Assembly (NCBI GenBank): GCA_008330645.1
Contig: VLTN01000003.1
Coordinates: 124,001 to 188,000, forward strand
Length of the DNA stretch: 64,000 nucleotides
DNA from: Cafeteria roenbergensis
Taxonomy: Eukaryota > Sar > Bigyra > Bicosoecida > Cafeteriaceae
Direction: 5' to 3'
Shown here: positions 56,301-64,000 of the stretch, in pieces
Position numbering within the stretch: the stretch's first letter is position 1
Layout: every line of letters starts with the position of its first letter
The notes under the pieces: generated by a model
What the model was told of the DNA's origin: nothing
The model's database searches: none
Seen by the model: only the letters and a program-made list of their open reading frames with translations
Position numbers and translations under genes: made by a program

Positions 56301-59300
56301 CCAGCCAGCCCAGCCGCCGAAGCAGCACCTTGCGGAAGGCTGACCGGCGAACGCGACCAGTTCCGCCGTCGTCCTCCACGGCGAACGCCCACGCCGGCTC
56401 GGCGGGCACCGCTCCCCTGGCGCGGGCGCGCGCGTGCACAGCCCGCATGCGCCTCACGCTCCGCCGCGCGCCCTCCGGGGCCTCCCACGCCCCGATGACC
56501 AACGCGGCTGCGTGTCGAGGGGCCGCTGGCAGCAGCATCGGCTCAGCCGACGTCGACGTCGTCTGGCCACCCGCCCCCGGTGGACCACTCCCGCCGGAGG
56601 CACCAGCCGCAGCGGCTGCAGCGGCAGCGGGAGGCCCCGCTGGGGCGACAGGCTCCCACCTGACGACAGTGGCAGAGAGCGCGCACCTGGCAACGTCGCT
56701 CTTGGCAGTCTCCCCGGGCGCGGCGGACCGGAGCGGGACCCACACTCGCGCCCCTGCTCGGGCCAGATCCGCCGCCGTCGGGCGCACGCCGGCGACCTCC
56801 GCGCCCCCGCCCCCCGCCCTGAGCGCAGTGCCGTGAGCAACTAGCGCGGTGGCGTCAAGCGGCTCGCTTGCGGCCTCCGCGCCGTCTCCTGCTCGCCTCA
56901 GCCGAAGCACCAGCCCCGACGCTGTCGTAGCAGCAGGTGTTGGTGTTGCTGCTGCTGCTGCTGCTGCTGCTGCCGCCGGCCAGCCAGCCAAGACCACCAC
57001 GCCCGCATCGCTCCCCAGCGACTGCGCCGCCGGCTCAAGCCGCAGCGCGTGGCTCGCAGTGTCCACCCTGAGTGGAACCTGATGGGAGCCTGCAGCGGTG
57101 GGGGCGTCAGCTCCGGCAGCAGCTCCAGCAAGGCAAAACTCTCCAGGGGCGGCTCCAGCCGCGCCCGGCCACGCGGAGGCCCGCAGGGATACGCGGAGGG
57201 GCTGGATGCGAAGCCCCACGCGCACTCCCCGCGAAGCAAGCGCAGTGAGCTCCGCGAGAGGGTCTGACCCCAGCGCAACGGCAACCCACCTCCCCGCCGC
57301 TGCTGCGCCGCTTGCGGAGGTCTTCCCGTCGTCCGACCACTTGTCGCCATCGTCGACAGCGCGGCCGGTCGGTGCGGCACCGCCCGGCGCGGCGCCTTGA
57401 CCCCCCTCGCCAGCACCAGCAGTCGCGGCCGGGGTTGCGGAAGACGACTGCTGCGAAGCGCTCTCCCCCCGACCGCCGGCGCCAGAGCGCGCCGCAGCTG
57501 CGCCGGGCGTGGTCGCCTTCGATGCTGCGGACCACGGCGTCCCTGCCTTGGCAGTGGCCGATGCCTCCGGTTTCGCGGACGATTCAGCCGGCGACGCGGA
57601 CGGCTCGGCCGGCGTTGTTGGCTTCGCCCCAGAGGCGGCCGGTTGGGGTGCGCTGCCAGCGGCCGGCGGCCCAGCCGGCATGACCGCCTTGGGCGACGTA
57701 GCGCCGGCCGCTGTCCCCACCCCAGCGGCGCTCGCGGGCGTGCCTGCTGCTGCCCCAGCTCCGGCCTCTGCTGCTCCTGGCGTGTGAAGCGGCCATCCTG
57801 ACGGCTGGATCTCCACCTCGAGCGTGCCGACCGTCGACCCTCCCTTGCGCAGCTGCACATGTGCGACCACGGGCTTGCCGGCCTGCAAGTCGGCGGGTGA
57901 CAGGTCCCTGACAGCCTCGCCAAGGAACAAGGCCTCCTCGCCCGAGTCTGTGTCAGTGCGCCACTCCCCACCGCTGTCGTTGCTACCATCCCGACCATCG
58001 CCGCTGGCGCCGCCACCATCCCCAGACGGGTCTCCCGCCGCGGCTCCGGAGCGCAGGCGAGGACGACGCTTCCGCCGCTGCTCCAGCAGCATCCGCAGCG
58101 TCACGGGGCCGGTGTCGCAAGCGGCAGTGACTGGCCCCGGTCCGGTCGCTGATGGTGCTCTGGCCGCGGCAGTGGCCGGCTTGGCGCTAAGCTCCACCAC
58201 GCTGCCCTTATCCGACGGCCGCCACCTGGCGACGCGGTCCTTGAGGACGGCCGTTCCGTTGGGGGTGGTGCTGCCTGTTGGCGTATGCCGCCCCGCGCTG
58301 GCGGGCAGCGTCGTCACTGTCGCGGTCGGGGAGCGCAGCGGCAAGAAGGTCTCGAAACCCCGGCGGGCGGGAGCCTCTGCAGACACCACAACAGCCACAT
58401 CCGCTCCTCCCAGCACCCTGCGCGCGCCGCTCAGCCCCGTGACGGAAACGGCGCGCACGCGGAGCGACCTGGGGCCCGGATCGGGACGGGAGACCTCACC
58501 GGTGGAGGGGCCTGCACTGCCCCCCGGGGCGGCTGTGGGCGCGCCGGCAGGGACAGCAGAAGCCGCCGGGCCGGCGTCGGCTCCTTCGCCTGCCTTCGTC
58601 GCGGCCGCTGGGGAGGCGGCAGCGGAGGCGGGCCCGCGCTTGGCTGGTCCTGAGCTATCAGCTGGCCGCCCAGGCTCCGCCGCGCGGCGCGCCCGCTGCC
58701 CGTCCGACCACAATGCCGCCGCTGCCTCAGCGGCCGCGGGCGGAGGAAGGGCCGTGCTCCACAGGTAGAGCCCGCCACTGGTGCCGTCGCGCTTGCGCCC
58801 CGGAACGGTGAAGCCTCCTGCCGGAACCCAACCCGAGAGCGACGACGGCGCGGAGTCTCTTGCCACGTCGAGCGCCGCCAAGAGCCCGGTCGGCAGCGCC
58901 TCCCTGCCAGGCGGGTCTTTGGGGGCGGCGCCGAGCCGGCCCGAGGCCACGTCGGCCGGCCTTGCAACAGACTCGTCCTTGTCGGAGCCGTGAAAGGCGC
59001 GCGACGGCGAACGCCGGCGTCGCGGGCCGGGCGTCACCAGCTCGCCCCTGGCTCGCGCCCCCCGCCGGTCGCGGCTTCGGCTGCGGCCGTGACTGCGGCG
59101 GCCTCTGCCGTCCCGGTCGGGGGAGCGCAGGTCACCGTCATCGTCTCGCCCTGTGATTGCAGGGGCGATGGGGGAGGGCCCCACGGTGGCCGTCACCTGG
59201 GTGATGGCATCCCAAGGCTCCCAGGCGGGCAGGCCATCGCCAGGGCGTGGCGCAGTCCAAGTCCCGGCGGCCGCTTCGCCCTCCCGCTGCGGGGCGGTGG

Positions 59301-62300
59301 CGGGGGCGCCGCCGCTGGCGGCCGCTGCCGTGGCTGAGGAGGAGGGCTCCGGCCACTGTCCCATGTCTCGCATCTGCCTGCGCCTTCGTCCCCTTCGGCG
59401 GCACCACAGCACCGCGTTCCCCTGCAGCGAGTCCACAAGCTCGAACCCGAACTCGCGCGCCCTGCGGGACCGGCGAAGCGCATCGTCCGACGTCGACTCG
59501 GCAGCCAGCACGGCGAGGGAGAGGATGGCATCGTCCGGCGTCCAGACGCCCCCGGCGCCCCTGCCCCCTGCGCCGGCAGGAGCGGACCCTGCCGCGCCGG
59601 GGAGTGCCGAGGCGGTGACGTCCTCGAACCGCAGCCACAGGCGGACAGGCTCCGTGGCCGTCTGCAAGGTGAGGTCAGCTGCTGCATCCGAGCCAGCGAG
59701 CAGGAGCGGCCGCCAGCCGTCGGCGGCGCACTCCGCCGCGGCGGTGGCCGTGCAGGTCACCCGCACATCGACGAGCACTGGCCAGCGCGGGGCCAGAATG
59801 CCGACGGACAGCGCCGACGAGGGCGACCCCGTTGGAGCCCTCGGGCCGTCGGCGGGCAGCAGCGCGCCGGTGTGCGGGTCCACGGGCGCGACTCGGGCGA
59901 GGGGCGGCAGCGGCCGGCCCCCGGCGAGGGCCCGCGCTGCTGCCGGCGTCTCGAGCCAGTGGCCGAGCAGACGCAGAAGGCGCGCCAGCGAGGGCAGCGG
60001 GACCTGAGGGCAGGCCGGCCGGGAGCCGGCCCCCGACGGGTGGAAGGCTGGCCGCCACCCCCCCACAGCCTCGCGCGCCTCCATCGCCAGGGCGTCCACG
60101 CCCAGCAGGTCTGCGATGGCGGCGGCCTCCCACGCGGACACCCTGCGGACGGCCACCTCTGCGTCGCGGCGGCCCGGCGTCAGGGCCTGGGTGCTGCTCT
60201 GCGCGGCATCCGTGAGCTGGAGAGCGGGAACGGCCGCCATGAGGGCGGGGCCCGGTCCCAGCGGGGAGGAGGACGCGGCCGACGCGCGCAGGGCGTCCGC
60301 TGCGGTGTCCAGGGCGGCATTGAGCGCTGCGCGCACGCCATCGGGGGAGAGCAGGCGTGCCTGCGGCACTGGGCCGGAGCGGCCTTGCGAGAGGCTGGTG
60401 CTGGCCGCGTCATGCGGGGGGCGGGTGGGACCGCTGGTGCCGGGGCGGCGGGTGGCCTGAGCGGGGTCACAGTCTGCCGAGGCGTCGAGAAGCGAAGCAA
60501 TCGTGGCGGGCGCCCCGGACGCGAGCAGGTGCGAGGCGGCGCCGGCGCGGCTGGCGGCGGCTGCCGCCATCGTAGCCTCGCGGAGGCGGTGCGCGATCCA
60601 CACAAGCAGCTCCGCCGCGTGCGAGTGGGGGGCTGTGGAGCAGGCGGACAGCATCGCCGGGCTCAGCGCGCGCCAGCCGGAGGCGGGCTGGCCGGCCAGC
60701 GCAGCCGCAGCGGGGATTTCGCCTCCCGCTGGCAGCAGCAGCTCGCAGACGAACGCCCCCGCTGTCAACGCTGATGCCTCCTCCTCCGCCTCGGCCTCCT
60801 CGGCCGCGGGCAGAGGGGCCTTGCCTCGCTTCCCGCCGGCCGCTGTGCCCGTCGCGGCAGCGGCACCAGCACCAGCGCCAGCTGCAGCGCCGGCACCACC
60901 ACCGGCAGCAGCACCGGCGCCAGCGCGGCCCTCCTGGCTTCCGACGCATGCTCGCAAGAGGTCCGCCACGCTCCGGATACCCCCCAGGGCGGCGGCCTCG
61001 GCCGTTATGATCTTGCCCGCCCCGGGCCCGGTCCCCCCTGCCGCCCGCTTCGCGATCTCGCCAGCTACGGCCCGCCCCCGCTCCGAGTCGTTGGCGACGC
61101 TGGCGATGGCTGGGACCCGGCTGACCGCCCAGCGCAGCGCCAGCGCCGGCCCGGCGGCCCTCACCTCCTCCTCGTCCAGCTGAGACACCAGCACCAGCAG
61201 CGACTCCGTGTACGCCACGCGGCCGGTGTCCTCGCAGAGGGCCGCCTCCACCAGCCGCGCGGCGGAGCGGGGCATTCCAAAGAGAGCGCCGCGGATGACG
61301 TCAGTGAGCCTCGCGCGGGTCACGACTGGCACGGCCGCCAGGAGAGCGGCGCCCGTCCTCTCGGCGCCGAAGCTGATCCAGGCGGGCACGGTTGGCACCC
61401 GTGGCGAGAGGGGCAGCCTTGGCGGCGACGCAGGGCCATCGTCGCCCATGTCGTCGCACCCCGCTGCGCGCCTCGCCGAGGCCTCCGCCGGGCCCTGAAG
61501 CAGGTCGACGAGCGAGAACCCGGCGTCGATGAGGGCCCGAAGGCGGGCCGTGAAGGCGCGGAGCGGCGGAGCGAGCAGGCAGCCGGCCACGGTCTTGGCA
61601 CTGTCGTCGAAGGAGCGCGCGCTTGGCCGCAGTGGCGGGAGCACTGGTCTTGGTACGGAGAGCGCCGCGGCGAAGGACGCCGAGGTGATGGAGTCGCTGC
61701 GGTTTGGGTCTGCAGCGGCACACAGCGCCCACGCTTCCGTTCGCTGCGGGGCACGGGGCAGGCGAGAAGAGGCAGGGGGGAGGAGGGGGGGGGGGGGTTG
61801 CTAGGGGCGGGGCGGGGCGAGGCGGCGGAGCTCGGGACAGCGCGAGGGCGGAAACCGTCCGCCGTGGGCGCCGCATGGTGAGGTCGCGCATCGACTCGAT
61901 CTAGAGCAAGTGCAGAGCCAGACGACGGCCCGCGCGCCGACCACGCCAACGCTGGCCCAGGGGCGCGGCTCACCTCAAGCTCGAGGTCCAACGCGCCAGT
62001 TCGCAGCGCGGAGAGGAGCGACTGGCGGCCCATGGTGCCGCCGGCCGCCGCGATGGCAGCGTGGATGCCCGCCACAGGCGTGCGTGCCGCCTCCTGCAGC
62101 CGCTGGGCCGACGGCGGGGCCTGCGACTCTCCCCCTGCTGCCAGCGCAAAGTCTGCTCCCAGAAATGTGGGCAGGCGCACCGGCCTGCCGCGCCGTCCGG
62201 AGGCGGCCGCAATGCCGCCAGGGTAGGGTGAGCGCGCCCCCTGCGGGGTTGGCGCCCCAGGGGTTGGGCCGAACGCCGCTGCCGCCGCCGCCCCGGTCCG

Positions 62301-64000
62301 CGAGAAGCCAGCCACTGACTCCGCCCGCATTCGGGGCGTGGCGCCCGCGCGATCCGCCCCCCCCGCGCCCGAGCTCGGGGCGAACCCGCCGGCGGACGGA
62401 AGACCGCCCGAGGCCGCCCCCTCGTCTGCAGCCACGTGCAGCAGGCTGAGGAACAGCCGCAGCGGGTCCGGCTCCGCCGCCAGCCCCCTCCACCGCGCGG
62501 CTGCGTGGCCCCCGAGAGCCCCGCCGTCGGCGTCGCCCATGACCACGATGCTGGACCCGAGGGACGAGTCTGAGCCCCGCCGGCGGGCTGTGCGGGAGCG
62601 AGGGCCCTTGGGGCCCGCCCCGGTGATGGCGCGTCGCGCCGACACGGGGCCGCCGCCCCCTCTCCCCTCCGCCTCTGCTCGCACGGCCGTGGAGCGCCTC
62701 ACTGCCGCCTCCCGCACTCGAAGCGCGGCCGTGTACTGCGCCCTCGCCCGCGCTGCCACGCGGCGCCGCACGAAGCCGGGGGGCACCAGCATCCTCGCCG
62801 GCATGGGCGGCAAGGATACGCCGGCGAAAGCGGCATCCAACATGACTGGCCACGTGGCCTCGGCGGCCTCCGTGGAGGCGTCGGGCCGAGCCGTCATGGA
62901 CCGAGACCACAGCCAGAGACGCATCCCGTGACCCATCGGGTGCACAGGCGCCGACAGCGGGCGGAACCCCGGCGCGGCCGGCCGGGCGCCGTGCGGACCC
63001 ACCCACACATCCAGCACCGGCCCGGCCTCCTCCTCCACCGCCTTGGCGTGCGCCTCGTCCTCCTCGGAGTCATCCTCCGCGGCAAAGAGGTCTGCCGCGG
63101 CCCCGCCCCGCCCGCCACCGCCACCGCCACCGCCACCGCCGCCGCCGCCGCCACCGCCGCCGGCCGCAGCTGCCCCCGCCCGTCGCACCCAGAGGAACCT
63201 CGGCTGTGAGCCCTCCTCGCCGCCGCTGAGGTCCACCGGCAGAGCCTCGAAGCCGCGCGAAGTGAGCCCCTGGTCGACTCGCGTGTCGGCTAGCAGCAGC
63301 GCCACCACGGCGTGGGACCAGGCGGCGGCTCGCCGCACCGGGTCCTCCACACGGCACGCACGCAAGCAGCCTATGGTAATGGGGAATCCGGTGGCGGCGT
63401 GCACCGCCAGCGGCTCCTCCTCGAAGCGGTATCCCATGGCGCGGTACTGGTCAGCTGTCCTGGCGTCGGTGGCCACCTGGATGTCCACGACGGGTCTGCG
63501 CCGGTCGAGGCGAGCGCGAGGGCGGGTGGGGCGCAGCGGGTGGGGCGGAGTTGGGGGGCGGAGCGGGTGGGGCGCAGCGGGTGGGGCGCAGCGGGGGGAC
63601 AGAGCCAGCAAGGGGCAGCAAGGGCGCGCGCGCGCGCGCTGGCACCCCGATGCTCGCGATGGCATGACCGTGCCGAGGCCTGGGGTGGCCTGACGAGCTC
63701 ATCGGGTGAGGCCTGGCGCAGGCCGGCCGCGCGCTCCGAGGAGGGAACGCTGGCATGCACGGTCGCGCGGCCGGGGGCAGGGGCCCAGGGAGGGGCAGAA
63801 GCAGCGAGAAGCCGCCGGCGAGCGCATCTTGTCTCACGACACGTCCACGGGCTCCGCTGTGAAACAGTCCTCCAGGTGGGCCTGCAGGAAATCGCAGAGC
63901 CCCTCAACAAGCGTGGCGGCAGGGGCGCTCTCGGCCGGAGCGTCCCTCGGCCGCGGGTCCGCAGCATCCTCAACGGTAGGAACAGGCGTGCTGTCCGCCG
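53302..64000 (-). CDS. giant multidomain protein with MABP-like modules, degenerate EF-hand region and RanBP2 zinc finger (partial at right edge)
   Basis: Minus-strand exons 64000-63838 (open at the edge), 63495-61974 and 61743-53302 join in phase to about 3,374 visible residues. The introns, 342 and 230 bases, are GTGAGA...GCGCAG and GTGAGC...CCGCAG. Residues from about 55 contain beta-strand-rich units of MVB12-associated beta-prism style: VVDIQVATDARTADQYRAMG with FLWVRR, and VLDVWVGPHGARPAAPGFRP with LWLWSRSM. Similar units recur in the large exon (VLVDVRVTC with LWLRFED; GFELVDSLQGNAVLWCRR). Helical, armadillo-like stretches lie between. About residues 2340-2780 resemble worn EF-hand pairs (GGTGRVRRSAFRKVLLRRLG; EGRIDYQAFQRLLMGG). 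A RanBP2-type zinc finger lies near 3093-3120 (WTCGVCAWVQEKPWQLQCEM followed by C). Pro/Ala/Ser-rich linkers are common. No catalytic domain is recognised. Function unknown; a membrane-trafficking scaffold is one guess from the MABP-like units. Confidence 0.65.
63111..63163 (-). repeat. GGC/GGT trinucleotide repeat coding poly-Gly
   Basis: A run of CCG/CCA triplets on the plus strand encodes about 17 consecutive Gly on the minus strand, between two MABP-like units of the right-edge giant protein. It is in frame and so is a flexible linker prone to length change. Confidence 0.9.
63522..63598. repeat. imperfect tandem repeat, unit about 14 bases, inside an intron
   Basis: Units like GGGGCGCAGCGGGT recur about five times within the first visible intron of the right-edge giant gene. 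Each unit contains CGCAG on the plus strand, but the gene runs on the minus strand, so these are not acceptors. It looks like a small minisatellite. Confidence 0.75.

Noticed and set aside
63522-63598. CRISPR-like array
   Set aside because: The units are short, contiguous and without spacers, in an intron of a eukaryotic gene: a minisatellite, not a CRISPR.
63826-64000. C-terminal end of another gene, stopping after EPVDVS
   Set aside because: The apparent stop lies just inside a GTGAGAC donor, and splicing to 63495 restores the frame; a separate gene remains possible but is less likely.
1-64000. Transposons, retroelements or virus-like genes
   Set aside because: I looked for reverse transcriptase, integrase, transposase and capsid-like motifs and terminal repeats in the open frames and saw none.

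Overview
The window is nuclear DNA from a GC-rich eukaryote. The evidence is spliced genes with short introns (about 110-490 bases, nearly all starting GTGAG and ending CGCAG), a mitochondrial cytochrome c1 gene with a tiny leader exon, eIF5A, a nuclear pore membrane protein and a motile-cilium assembly factor (DNAAF11/LRRC6). A flagellated, very GC-rich protist fits best, for example a bicosoecid such as Cafeteria or another GC-rich flagellate. The species call is inference; the cilium gene and gene style are what the sequence shows. I saw no transposon, virus-like element, tRNA or rRNA.

Layout, left to right: 5' part of URB1/NPA1 (minus, cut by the left edge); a prolyl-4-hydroxylase-like protein that lacks the iron ligands (plus); cytochrome c1 (minus) head to head with DNAAF11 (plus); two tandem eIF5A genes (plus); an 18.6 kb gene for a secreted protein of about 5,915 residues with IPT/TIG domains, Cys-rich repeats and a pepsin-like domain that lacks the second catalytic Asp (plus); a membrane-anchored JmjC/cupin protein (minus); a C2H2 zinc-finger protein (plus); CDIN1, a TPD-motif nuclease family member (minus); a 10 kb gene for a 3,220-residue NUP210/gp210 (minus); an EEF1AKMT4-type methyltransferase (plus); an ankyrin-repeat protein (plus); and a giant multidomain gene running off the right edge (minus).

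Genes are dense. Four pairs are divergent and share short upstream regions (URB1/P4H-like, cytochrome c1/DNAAF11, JmjC/zinc finger, gp210/methyltransferase); four pairs are convergent. The conserved genes serve ribosome biogenesis, translation elongation, respiration, cilium assembly and the nuclear pore. They share no pathway, so this is an ordinary gene-rich chromosomal stretch rather than an operon or island. The most unusual content is the giant IPT protein with its degenerate aspartic-protease fold and a recurring LLQ motif, the pseudo-P4H, the right-edge giant with repeated beta-prism-like modules, the near-identical exons but unalignable introns of the eIF5A pair, and the uniform CGCAG 3' splice sites.
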